Source: Holothuria scabra (taxonomy: Eukaryota > Echinodermata > Holothuroidea > Aspidochirotida > Holothuriidae). From it: DNA of 64,000 nucleotides. This document shows positions 1-13,600 of this stretch, piece by piece (position 1 is the first letter of the stretch; every line of letters starts with the position of its first letter). The stretch spans positions 31,167,455-31,231,454 of the forward strand of contig CM074180.1 of assembly GCA_037179385.1 (NCBI GenBank), given 5' to 3'. The notes beneath the pieces are model-generated. The model did not search any database. It was not told the DNA's origin and worked only from the letters and a program-made list of their open reading frames with translations. The translations under genes and the position numbers were made by a program.

Positions 1-656
1 TCTATTCACTTTTACTGTAATATTTTCAGGCTTTGTGGAGACGTTCCTACAATTCCTGTGGTGGAGGTCAAAGGTCATGTGGTGTCACTGAAAACACTGT
101 TTATATGAAATCTGAAGATAGAAAGCTTGAACAGATATCATACTTGGTATATGAATGTGTACAGTATGCTATTAGGGAGAGAAACCTTTTGTTTTGGTTG
201 AGGTAAAAGGTCATTTGAGGAAACCAGAGAACAAAGTCTAGATTTCTTGTTTGTAAACACAGTATTTGATGGTGGGAAGCTTGGATAGATTTCATGTTAT
301 GTGGATACATTATGGTGAGCAGAATTCTCTTGTTTTTGGCAGAGGTCAAATGTCATTTGAACTTAAAAGGGGGTCAAAAGTCAAAAGTTACCATGTTTGC
401 ACAATTTTTTGTGGTTGGAGTCGTGGATACACACCTAAATATGGATAGGATGTAGTGAGCAGAACCCTAGTCCTAGGTGTTCAAAGGTCATTTGCAATCT
501 TATCTAAATGTTGGAAGCTCAGGTGCCTTTCATTCATACTTTGTGGACTATTATGGAGCACTGTCAATTTGAAAAATATTGTGGAGCAGTGTCAATTTAA
601 AAAAGAAAAAGATTTAAATTTTAGCTGCAAGAAATCACTTTTGGCTTCCTGGTTTT
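1..656 (+). repeat. Helentron-like element, 3' part (type B)
   Basis: Four decayed units, roughly 140 bp apart, carry AGGTCA-type direct repeats at about 65, 201, 343 and 477. The copy ends with a degraded GCAAGAAA subterminal repeat, a small stem-loop and CTGGTT near 654. The end closely matches the copy ending near 18480. The 5' part lies outside the window. Confidence 0.6.
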
Positions 657-1071
657 CATTTTTTTTGCAAGGTACAATTTGGGATGGAATCTTACAGGCA
701 GTTTAATACTATGAAAGTTGTATTACAAGAAACAACAATACTACTTGGGAATGAACCTATGTGGAAGACTCAGCAAATTGCCATGCACATGGTAATTATT
801 CAACTGCACCAAATTTTCAAGAGTTGACAGTCTAAATGACAGCATTAATGTAGAAGGAGACACTACATTGTTGTAAAGATAAGATAGTACAATACAGTAA
901 CCCCATCACACAACAAAAATAAAATTAAGAAATCCTCTTTCATATTGCAACTACCCCCCTCCCCCCCCCACCACCAAGAGAAATATATGACAAATGATTG
1001 CATCTCCAAATGTTTCACTCGCTATTGGATAAATTAAATTAACATTCATTTCATCCTTTTTCTTTCTCCAG

Positions 1072-1349
1072 AGGAAAGGAGCCCAGCACCCAGGTTTAGG
1101 AAGTGACAATGGTGACAGTAGAGTACCAAAGTTTGAACCTTTGAAACCAATTTTAGGTAAAACTCTTGGTAACTTTGAGCCTAAGGTGATAGAGCCTGTA
1201 CCAGGACCGGGTGAAAGTGGAAGGCCAGTGGTTACAAGTAATGCAGAGAAAAAGGATGTTGATAGGCTTATCAATGAATATGGTTTCAATCAGTTTGTGA
1301 GTGATAAAATATCTTTGGATAGGAATATTCCTGACCTGAGAAAAGATCA
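1072..1349 (+). CDS. GALNT7: GALNT7 exon a (stem region to start of catalytic domain)
   Basis: The acceptor is a pyrimidine tract ending TTCTCCAG at 1071; the donor GTAAGT starts at 1350. The exon begins in phase 0 and ends with two bases of a Gln codon completed by the next exon. It encodes the stem, with LGNFEPK and a proline/glycine-rich linker, followed by [12 protein letters not shown] and ISLDR, the GALNT-conserved run just before the catalytic domain. The exon is preceded by another intron, so it is not the first coding exon. Confidence 0.92.
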
Positions 1350-4300
1350 GTAAGTATACTACATTCAAATTTCCAAATTAGAAGAAGGGTTTAAGGTCAA
1401 ATCAAGTTCTGATATGTTAAAATGTTACTCATTTAAAAGATTGAGGTGAAGTTTGCATTGAAATCAGATGTGTGGTTTTCAAGATGTGAGCAGGTAAAGT
1501 TGTCACATTTCCAAAAAATGAACTTGAAGCAAACACATATGACATCATATCTTCACATTAATGGACAGGCTTTGGTTTTTCTTTAAAATTCACAATCAGT
1601 TTAGTCCTCAACACCTCCATGTTATCACAGTGTGATTGCAAAAGGGGCATGAGGACTTAACAAACTTTGCATTCCCCAAAGGGAGGTCCTATTCCCATTA
1701 AATATAAGGTCAACACAGCAGTCCAAGATGAAAGACAAAGGGATATTAAGTGTTTCTTGTCAATTTGGGAAGTGAACTAATGTCTGTTGACCTCAAATTC
1801 ACTTAGTAAATGCATCTCAAGAAGTATCTGTTCTGAATGGAAGTTTCAACAAATTGTGTAGATTTAATTCCTCTTTCACGTATTAAAATTTTACATGTTA
1901 AAATTTTGCTTAGACTTCCCCTTTAAGCAAAAGACCAACTCTTTTCCAAATGCAAAGGATTGTGGGACAGATTGTAGCTGGTTTCCATTTTAGTGCCCAA
2001 TTAACAAACAACAAGATGTAACTTCCCCTTATTGCACAATTCTTTCTAATTGCTCTTTGGAAATGAGTCTATGAAGATGATATAAGAATTTATTCAAAGT
2101 AAGTTTGTTTTGGACACCATACTGTATGCAGCTGGACTTGTAATGCTACATGTTTGCACTATACAAAAATTTGGAAAGTGATAGTTTAACTTAAAAATTG
2201 TCTCTTTTAAAAAGTACTGAGGAAATGGGTAATTTATTTGTATCTTTTACTTAATTTCTTTGATTCATACAGTAGGCCTTAAGGGTAAGAGCAGTCTCTC
2301 AGGAACTTTAAGTAGTCCAGTTCACCGTCCTGTCTCATGATTGGTTCTTCAGTGTCATGTACACAGACTTGGGGTAATCCTAATCAGTAATCGTAATCGA
2401 TTGCAATTGATAACACATTTTGAAGTATTTGTAATTGCAATTGATTACTTTTGTGAAAATCGCAAAGTAATTGTAATCGTAATCGATTACAGTGGCAAAG
2501 TAATCGCAATCGTGGTTTCATTTCTGATTACACTGAAGTTGAATTGAACAAAAAAGGTAAAGTTACTAAACAATTTTTTCAGTTCTTGGTTCTTCTTTTG
2601 GAGTGACAATATTTAATTGTCCCTCTTTCTTGGATGTTCCAGGTTAAAATGACTAATAAGTGCATGGGTTCAATAATCTCCACTTTGGGAGGACTTGGTT
2701 CTGTCTGGGCTTATCTAGAGCAATGTCCATGTCCTTTTTTCCAGTTGTGGGCACTGGATTGTTTTGCCTACTACATTGTTTAGGTGGAAAGAAAATGTAA
2801 TCACGATTGCAATCATGATTACATTGCAATATGATCGCAATCGAAATCAATTACTTTCAATTTTAGCTGTAATCGTAATCATAATCGCAATCGTAAAATA
2901 TGAAGTAATCGCAATCGTAATCGATTACATTGAGATGTAATCGCCCCAAGCCTGCATGTACAACATATTTTCTCTTCAAGTTTGAAATTTGCCCCGAGTC
3001 ACTGCTTGGAATATTCAGTATTGAAGTCCTAAAGTATTATGAAACATACAGTTCTTGAAAGGGAAGTGAGAAGAAGATGGTGAGAGTTAGTTGTTGCTTC
3101 AAAAAAAAAGTTTTGAACGAATCCTACTCTTGCCCTTTAGTAGCTTCATAAGACTAAGGGGCAAACCTGTTGACTGAGGCCCCTCCCCTACTTTTTCTCC
3201 CCTTCCACCTTTGCCCCCTCCACCCTACACTTTCATTCAAACTCCTTACCTTTCAACCCTTGGATATGTCAGTGTTCTACTTGTGCTCGGACTGCGAGGC
3301 CTGAATCTCAGCATTATTACTAGTGCAGAGGTTAATTAGACCATGATCAGATTTACCCAGTTTATTAACTCATTTGGCATCCACTGGATATTAATATGTG
3401 CATAGCATACACACTGTGGTAGGGGTTATACTGTATGAGCATGGTACTAAACTACAGTACAGTATGCACAGGGTACTAAGCTATGTATGCACAGCAGGAT
3501 TATGTCTTAGTTGTTCATTTTGAAATCTGAAGTGAAATCCAAAGTAATGTTCTCAATATTACAGTGTATTAGTTAGAGAATTCCCTATTTGTGGACAGTG
3601 ATTAAGCTAAGCTGCTATGACGTGACTTTGAGACAGTATGGCTTGTCAATTTGAAGCACCGATATTTGTGAGAAAAAAATGAAAAAAGAGGATTTAAATT
3701 TTTTGGTACATTTGATTTTTGTACATTTCCAGTGAGTCAAATTTTCTCATTCTGATTGTAGAGGAAACATTGTTTGTAGTAAGCCTTATCAACTCCCGAG
3801 TCAACACAACAGACAGAAAAGATACAACATGATCATGGCAAACAAAACATTGCCCATCAATGTGAGTTGAACCCCAACCTGTCATCAAGCTCACTTAGGT
3901 TAATTAGGTAGATAATTTATGACTCAATTTCTAACCTATTGGTTTTAGCAGCATTGGACCAGCAACAAACTTTTTTCCAGTTTTGGCTCAGTGGGTTTTT
4001 TTATTACTATACTGAGCACAAGCACAAGCACATCATTGAGAGTAGGTTCCATTTTTAAAGTCTTCAAGCCCACCTAGGTCAAATAGTTGTGAAAAGGTTA
4101 TGCAGTAACTTCTAAATTTGCTGGTATTTTGAGTTACAAAATGTCTAAACTAAATGGGAGTTAAACCTCATAAGGTTTATGCAGGGAATAATTATTCTGG
4201 TGTGGCATGACATTTTGCTGCACAAAAGGGACAAATTGCTTTATATTATACAATATTGTATAGCAGATTTCGTACACATAACACTGAGGGGTTTTAATGG

Positions 4301-4622
4301 TTTTGTGGGAGGGGAACCCCAAAACCTCAAAGTTGCAATTCCCTGTCATGTTGCTTCTCGTCAAGTGACACTGCATTTTGTTGTAGTACAGTAAATTATT
4401 TTCTGTAATGTAAAGGCATGAATGGTACACATAGTGATTGAACAGCTGGGAATAGCAAGCTTATTAGCAACAGTTGTGATCATGTAATCAATATCTGCAC
4501 ACACAGTGTAATTTGTTTTTGAAATTATTTTGGAACATTTCAAATGAGGCGATTTTACCACATTTTTTGGTTCCTTGCGGTAGCAAAGGAACCTATGTAG
4601 TCAGGTTGGCATGTGTGTGTGT

Positions 4623-4655
<33 letters not shown>

Positions 4656-7600
4656 ACACTTGCTTCGGTACGCTCTAACTCAACAAGGGAAGGTTGGATG
4701 AAACTTGGATTTGGTACATAGATTTGTCATAGGGAGAAGGTGTGCCCTATCGTTTTTGGTGGAGGTCAAAGGTCATTTGGGGTCACCAGAGGTCAAAAAC
4801 TAAAAACCTCAACAGGATATTTCTAGTTAGGAAACTTGGATAGATGTCATACTTGGTGCGTGGATGTGTTATAGTGTAAGGATGAAATTGGATATGTTCG
4901 GTGAAGGTCAAGGGGTCATCTGAGGTCACCAGGGGTCAAACACTGAAAAACGTTTTAACACAGTATTTTAAGGTAGAAACGACAGATTTCAAATCAATCT
5001 GTGTTTGGTTAAGGTCAAAGGTCATCAAGGTCACTGGAGGTCAACTGCTAGAAATGTTATTTAGAAAATCTTGTAAGCTAGATATAGAAATAGATTTGTT
5101 ATCTCACCTGGTTTTGCATGCTTACGCACTCAAACACCTTAGAAATTTGTCCTTTTTGTTCGTTCAGTAATGATTCCTTTGGGTTGTACACATATTTTGG
5201 ATCATTCAAAGTTTTAAGAGGGCAATAACGGAAATCTGTAGATTTCACCGAGCACAGGTCACTCTGCATTAAACTGGTCTCTCTGCCAGTAGAAGCAATG
5301 CATGAATTCTACAATATGTCTCTTTAATACTGCTGTGCGCTGTGGGGTAACCTTATCCTCATTCTGTTATCACACTTCATTAATCACTTGCTTCTGCTTG
5401 ACTGCTGAATAAACCCTGTTTTCTGTGTAGAGGTAGCAAACAGGACAAGTGGTAGATTGTTTTAAAGTAACAGCAAGTTTTATTTGAGAGCAGGTAAAAA
5501 TAACTTGTGAGAGAAATACAAGGGGTGTTTTTCATTCTCTGACCATATTGTGTATCATTTATTGGTGATAATATCAAATTTGATTACAAGCATAAATACA
5601 TATGGAAATGAGGCAGTGTTTTTGAAGGATCACCAAGCATTACAAAAGTTGAATGTTAGTAAGGCCACAGAAATTAAATCTTTGATTTCATGTAAAATTA
5701 GTACTAAAATACCCCTTGTGAAGATGTTACAAACATGAGTATGAACTTTTGCTTAGCTCTATTTCACAGACTGGCTGTACAGTTCTCATAATATCTAGCA
5801 AGGAACCACAGTGCCCATTTGGCTCTTGTTTCATACAGTGTAGAAACACTCTTTTTTGGTAATAGGCATTGTTGCATCATGATTTGACTTTTTCACTGCA
5901 CATTGAATCAGTTCAGGCTGCAAACTTTGAATGTTGTTGCTTGTGGAAGGGAGGGGAGAAAATGCTGAAAGCAAGACAGCCTGAAGGGAGCATTTGCACA
6001 TGGGAGTTAGGAACCAATGTACCTGCAGTCACATTTTGAAGGATGTTGCACAGTACAGTACACCAAATTTTAGCTTCATTTTTCAATTTCATCCATAAAA
6101 CTGTTGATTAATTAATTTGAAATAAGATTATACTGTAAATTTATGTACAACATTCTTGATTGCATGGTCAAGTGGTTAGAGCGTCCAATTTGCAGCCAGG
6201 AGGTCTGGAGGGAAAAAAAAGTCGTTGAGCAGCAACTGGAAAAAATTGCCATGGCCAGCCCAACTTTTGCATTTGTAATTGGTTAGAAACTGAGCCATAA
6301 AACCTCATCTAACCAACTAACCAAATCTTGTAAACCAAATAAATGCAGAACTTTGCTGAATCTACAACTTCGGCTTGACCAATATTAAATGCTGCTGAAT
6401 TTCATGGATTTTCCAAATGAAAAAAGAAGAGTAACCTTTCTTTGAAAACAAAGAAAGTGCATGAACCAACTCTTGAGCTTTTCAGTAAAACATCTTTACA
6501 GTATAGTGCTGTGTACTACTGTACGTAGCTTTCTAAAAAGAAAAGGAAGTTCTTTAAAAGCTGTTAATGGTTTTCTATATGAAGTGATCACATTTTTTTC
6601 CTTGGTACGACGATTTCATAATAGTCTGTGATGGTTTCAAGTGTATTAAATTACTGTACAACTGTCAGCTCAGTGAAACAAATTTTTATGTTAATTAAAA
6701 TAACATGACAACTATAACAGCCTTTTGAACTGAATACAGGCAAACTTACCATGGGTACTTTGGGATACCATGGGTTTCAGTCTTGGGAGAGTGGGAACAT
6801 ATCCCCAAATTTTAAAAATACATCAATTGACGTAAAGGCCAAGAGCAGCCGCCCCAAACTTATTTTGAAGCAACAGTTAAATGACACAGTTTTCATCTTA
6901 TTTCTCTTCAAAGTATCTTATTATGTTTTATGACTTCAATATTGCATTTCCAAAATTAAACAAACACTTACTTCTAGTAAATTTCACATTTGAAGTGAAA
7001 AAATTGTTGTCACATGACTCTCAACAGCCAATCATGAAAAAGGAGTCTGCTACATTGCTTCAAGTTGGGGTGACTGCTCTTGCCCTTTATGATTTTTACA
7101 CAGTAATTTTTGTACAGAAGTGGGCGTGCCCCCTCCTCCTGCCCACATTTGAGTAAGGATTGAAATCACTGGATGCTACTCAAGGCTAGGACAAATATTT
7201 TATATTTATGCAAAGTTGCGCAAACCCCCAACTTCATTGTTTTGAAGGAGTGGCCCACCTTCCCCCTCTTTAGTCCCACTCTGTGCCTTTCATGTGAAGG
7301 TCTTTCTGCATCTTGCTCCTTTTCATTGCACAGTGCCCCTTTTTCCCAGTCCATTTGCAACATTTCCAGTTGGTTGTGTACCATAAAAGGGGCATGTGCC
7401 CTACCAAGAAGGGCATTACTAAACATTCAAATGCAGTCCTTTGTGTGAAGTGCTAACATCTCAGTACAGTTAAAGAAGGTAATGTCAGTAAAACCCAGGA
7501 GTTTAAGAGAACCCTCCACCAACCCACCCCACCCCCTCTCCCCCATCAAATGGTGTTCAACCCTTTGCACATACACAATTCATGCCTTTCAGCTATGTTC

Positions 7601-10600
7601 CTGCCTGCCCCTCCTTCACTTAAGCTAGGAGTCTGTATTAATCCAGTATTGTGCATAGGGCATTGCTGTAATGCAACTTGTCATGCATGCCCAATAAAGT
7701 GTGACACTGAAAGGATGATTTTTAATTCAACCAGAAATATTGCTAATAATGGCTTTGACCAGAGAATTCTACAGGGACTCTCCAATGATTACCTAGCATG
7801 AAGAAATTCTTGAAAAAAAGAGATTATTCCATTAGTTCCCCCCTCTGAGGTGATTGATAGCATCTGGTAACAAACAAGAAATGATGTGATGGTAAAATTA
7901 TTTTCAGCCATGTGATGCGGAAAGAAAGATCCCCATGAATGATTTTATTCACTTAAAATATTGATAACCCCTTGGCTTCAGTATATAGTAGGTTCTAAAC
8001 AATGTTTAGAATTAAATTGAGCAAATGTCACTGGTATGCATGCTTGTACTGTAACTGTGATTTCTTGGAACACAATGGTGACAAGGCTGAATACAGTAAT
8101 AGATGGGGGGAGGGGCCCAATGTTCTTCAGTGGAGATCTCTTTAAATTGTTGCCTGTATGAGGCAAAGAAAGAAAATCCCTGGAGATGAATTGCTATTTT
8201 AGATTTATGGCAGAGTGGTTTGTTGAACAATGGCATGAATTTGTGTGTCCATGTATGTTTGCATTACTGTACTGTTGGTGTGGTGGTTCAGTGTGGTACC
8301 TGCAAACACCAAAGGGTTTATGTGAGAAGCCTCTTGAGTCTTGAATTAAAAACAAAACTTAGTGCTTAAAAATGTTTTGAGTATGTATTGTTAAATATTT
8401 TTAAGACAAGTTTCTAGGCTTTTGTACCATGAACAATTTACCAGAAAGTAAATTTTTATCTAGATCCTACAACAGTTGGGAACTTGCTAAAATTTACTGT
8501 ATTACTGTAGGCCTGACTGGAACCCTGCTGCCCAGGCTCAGTCTGTTTTTGAAGCAACAACAGTTTTTGAAACTATCTGTTTGCTCTACACACAAATCTT
8601 CCAGCTAAATTCACTCTGAACTCAGCGTTGAGTGCTACTGTAATGCTATCATGGTCAAACCTGAGCTAGAACCAGCTCACGTTGGTTTGTTGACTGCTTG
8701 GAAGATTTTTTACAGTACTCTGCCACTAGGGTTGAGTAAAAAAAATTGGCAGCCAGCAGAATTTGCTATCAAGAAGGATTATTCCAAAAACACTAATGAA
8801 TAGAACCTACTTCAAAAGGGCCAAACCTCTCACCCCAAACTACAATTTTGGTATACGAGGGGTACTGAAATTATCAATTGGCTCAGCTCTTTGATAGGCA
8901 GCTAATTCAAACAATGCAGAATACCAAAGCTTATATTACACAGCATGAATGGTACTGAGAGTGTTTTGATTACATAATTAGTTTTTCTACACTCACCTTG
9001 AAGCAATAAACTGAGATTGTATCTGGATGAGGATGAATTTCAGATAATTGTGGAAGGGGCTTAAGTAAGAGAGACTGGAGCCTTTTAGTATGCTTGGCAG
9101 CTTGGTGCTCAGCATGAGCAGTTGTGTAGGGAATAAAGTCAATGATCCACAACCAGAAAAATGGCTGCCGCAGGCCCAACTTAAAACAATTGGTTAGAAA
9201 CTAAGCCTTAAAACTTTATCCAAACTTACAGTATGAAGTGAGTATGGCAAGCCATTTGTAACTTATTGCACCTCACTCAATAATAAAATCAGGTAGCATT
9301 TATGATTTATCTCATCTTTGTTTTGTACTATCCTCATAGTCTTCGATTTGTACTGCACTGTACTTGCCTGCAAGTATGGTACATCTATTTTGAAATAAAT
9401 TTCTCTTGATTGGTCCTCCCCATAATTTTAAAGTGCAACCTTCTTTAACTTTGACATTTAGTAAAAGTACTGCCATACATTCTGTTAGTTCAGCTGGAAA
9501 TCTTGGTGTTATGTTTGACAGTTGCTTTACTAAGTCTAGTCGGGTACAGGCCCTTTAAACCACTAACTCGGTCTGTATAAGAGAGTACCTGGATAAGGAT
9601 TCGTGTAAACATATCGTCATGGCATTTGTTACTTCAGGCCTTGATCACGGGAACTCTCTAATTTTTGGAATAACAAAGGCCCATGTAGTTACATAAACTA
9701 CAACTTATTTAGAGTAGGATCATATGCTTGATATGCGGAGCTGGAAGAAGTGAGCATATTACCCTTTAGCTGGCTAGATTACACAGGCTACCTGTCAAAC
9801 AGGCTGACCAGCGCACTAAATTTCAGTTACTTCTACTTGCATATGTGTCACTGGCTCACAATCTTATTTTATCTCTGATGTTGTAAGTCCTGCATAGTAA
9901 TTAAACACTCTTTAACAGTCTCTTACATCCTTTTCTGATCACACTAGGCTTCTTGTTCCAAAAGCAAAAGAAGTTGTTAATAGTTAATAGCAAAACAAAT
10001 TAGGGGCACTGTGAGTCCAACAATTTGGGATCCACAGCAATACTATTGGTTTTATTAAAGTGTCACATTGTTCTGTTAATTGGTCACTGCGCAGGTGGTT
10101 ACGCAACACAGTGATGATCAGACATCTCAGATTTCAGTCTAGACTTCCATTTTATCACTTCAGGAGTACAAATACTCACTCAACCAGAATGCAAGGCATT
10201 CATACTGGTAAATGGGGGCGGTCTAACAGTTCTCAATATTAACAGAGAGTTGCTAAATTTTAGCAACTTCCTGATACCAGTAACGGGTAGTAGATGGTGA
10301 ATTTGTTATGATGAGGAGATTTGCGCATTTCAGAAAAGGATATTAGTGCTGAAAATTTATTCAGGTGAAACAATAGTCATGGGAGGTTAGGGAAATAGAA
10401 ATGTTAATGCTACAAGCTCAAGTTTTAGAGTATTTGTAAGTGATGTGTATATAATGATGTTAAAATTGACTAAATAAAACAGGTAGTGGATAATATTATC
10501 TACTACGGTAGATCTAGAAAATAGACATGTTTAGATTGCAGGAGAATTGTTTTATTGATAATTTCGAGCCGTGGACAAAACTGTCAGAATTTCACACATT

Positions 10601-13600
10601 TTAAGGGAAGTTCAGAATATCAAAATTTCCTCATGAATGACAATTTTATCCTTTTTTTCTCCCTAAGTTCTCAGCAGTGGCATGTGCAGGATTTTGAAGG
10701 TGGGGGTAGGGCACAACCAGCGTGTGATTCCCCCGACTGGCATAGATTTTGATGGCCTTTTTTTTTCTTTTGCTTTTCTGTATGTGAATGCATCGCATGA
10801 TCACCAACAAAGCAAGCATAGACTTCCAGATCAGATGAGTTGTAACTTAGCTGTGATCTTGGGCCCTCTCTCTACCATTCAACCTTATTAGCCAAGAATC
10901 TTGGCTAATGAGGTTGAATTGGTAGAGAGAGATAACTACACAGTTTTTTATTTTGCTACTCCCTCATCAGAGATCTTTCTTACCATTGTTAACAAAATGA
11001 ACTGTGTAAAATTTCTCACCTGCCTCCTCTTTCTTTGGTTGGATATAAGTGCGCAGCTAGGTCTTTTCCCTTACAGTACGGTTGCTCCAAGGAACCATTT
11101 AAAATGTGTCTTACAATTATTATTACTTATTTTAATTTTTATTATTAATTATACCAGGCCACCAAGTACAGCCAATGAAATAAAATCTAATGTGAGAATA
11201 TTTACAAAATGTAGAGCAAAAAAAATTGGGTTGAGGTTAACTAAGTTATAGATGCAGTATTAAATACCCTGCTCATGGCATGTATCTGACTTTCCACTGA
11301 AACACATCAAAATCTCGAAATGGCTTTTTTAAGTCACGGTAGCATTAGATATCATCAACTCTATGTCATTCGACTGATCATGTGGTCACCGGCAAAGCAA
11401 GCGCTATTGGTAAGGGGGACTCATGTTTCAGTTAAAGGGTTTATATGTCAGAAGAAAACTACGCACTTAATATTGCACAATTTTCGCATCCGGGAGACTA
11501 CGTTGTTTTATCTGTTCTCTATTCCTAACCATCTGTGATGGTCTTCAATTCTGGACAAAATAAAATATAACTTTAGTTTGTCGTTCTTGTTACAGTTATA
11601 AGTTGCTTGATTTTGAAAAGATATCACCCATTTGATGTTTTTTTCATAACAATGCCTAAACTTTTACCTCAACAGATTTCTTGGATGTTTCAAACTGTAA
11701 GGAAAGAAGGGTAATGACCATGTCATAAAGAATGGCAGTTGACAAAAAATATAGAAAAGAAAGGGCTTCTGAGAACCCCATACAGTCGTTCCAAGAACCA
11801 TGTTATTGAAATATCCCTCAAGTAATATGCCTCAAAGTGTAATCGCATCAGGGAGACTACATTGTCTTATCCATTCTCTATTCCTAACTCTTTGTGATGG
11901 TCTTCAATTCTGAACAAAGTAAAATATAACTTTAGTTTGTTTCTCTTGTTACAGTTATAAGTTGCTTGATTTTGAAAAGATATCACCCATTTGATGTTTT
12001 TTTTTATAACAATGCCTAAACTTTTACCTCAACAGATTTCTCGGATGTTTCAAACTGTAAGAAAAGAATGGTAACCACCAAGTCATTAAGAGCGGCAGTT
12101 GACAAAAAATATAGAAAGGGCTTCTGAGAACCCCATACAGTCGTTCCAAGAACCATGTACAGTAATTGAAATGTCCCTCAAGTAATATGCCTCAAAGTGT
12201 AATGAAAGCAGAGACATCCTTAAATAAATTATTTGTGTTCATACTTTAGTTAACGCCTTTTAAATTACAAACACTTATGAAGTAACAAATACAACTAGGC
12301 ACAGAATGAAAACACTGTACCAAGTCCATAAAGCGGCTACTACACTTCGCATTTGCTTGTAAAAACAAAAGCATGATTCATGAGAGAGTACATAAATAAG
12401 TCACATTATGGTTATAAAGTTTGCGTCTTAAACTGGACGCAGTCTTGTTTGCTCTGGCAGATGGTGGTTTTGGAAGCCAAGAAGCTGAAAAAATAGAGCC
12501 CCCCCCAGGGAGTACTCAGAACCTTAAAGGGCCAAACCTCTCACCCCAAACTACATTTTTGGTAGGGGGGTACCAAAATTCTCAATTGGCTCAGCTCTTT
12601 AACTGACAGCTAATTCAAACAATGCAGAGTACCAATGCTTGTGTTGCACAGCATGAACAGTACTGAGAGTGTTTAAATATAAATTGAGTTTTTCTATACT
12701 CACCTTGAAGCAATAACCTGAGATTGAATCTGGATGATGAATTTCAGACAATTGTGGGAGGGGCTTAAGTAAGAAGGTTAGGAGAATTGGTACTGTTTGG
12801 GGTGAGAGAATTGTGTCCTTAACAAAATTGTGTGTATGAAATAGCACATACTGTACAGTACTATGTTCAGTACCCATATTTTTCCTGCAAAATTCTGTTC
12901 CTCTTATGTTTGTACTTCCTCTTTGTTTCAGTCACAATAAGCATTTAATGAAATAAATTTGAAAAAACTAAAATTTTGCTGCGTTGGGCATAATTGTGGA
13001 ATTCATACCCCTAGCTTTAGTGTGAGGGGGACTGGTGGGGACATAGGTAAAGGGTACAGTAAGTATGTGCAAAGAGTCGAGAACAAACTGCCATGGAAGA
13101 CAACCCCAAACTCCTGGGTTTTACTAACATCACTTTCTCTAAGTGTAACTAGATGTCAGCACTTTACACACTAAGGACTGCTTTGTATTTAGCAGTGCCC
13201 TACTTGGTACAGTGTAGCTATCCACTTTATTGTGCACATCAAACTGGAAAAGCTGAAAAAGGGTAAGGTGGGGAAAAAGGAGCAGGGTGCAGAAAAATCT
13301 TCACATGATTCGGACAGGATGGGACTCAAGAGGGGCAGGTGGGTCACCTGGCACCTCTGTGAAACAATGAACAGGAATTCTTCCAGAAACACAAAAAAGG
13401 TGGAATTGATTACTGCTAATCCCCGAGACCAAATTGATTCCTAACTAGGTTAAAGGTACAAGTGAGTTCAGGGGAAAATAATTGCTTCAAGGCTCTTGTA
13501 AGGTGCAATTTGAAAGGCTTTAAAGGCTCAGTTTTCTCACCCCAAACAGTACCAATTCTCCCAACCTTCTTACTGAAGCCCCTCCCACAACACTCTCAGT

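Noticed and set aside
951..1289. 112-codon - strand frame over GALNT7 exon a
   Set aside because: Antisense shadow of the GALNT7 exon, extended by the C-run near 955.
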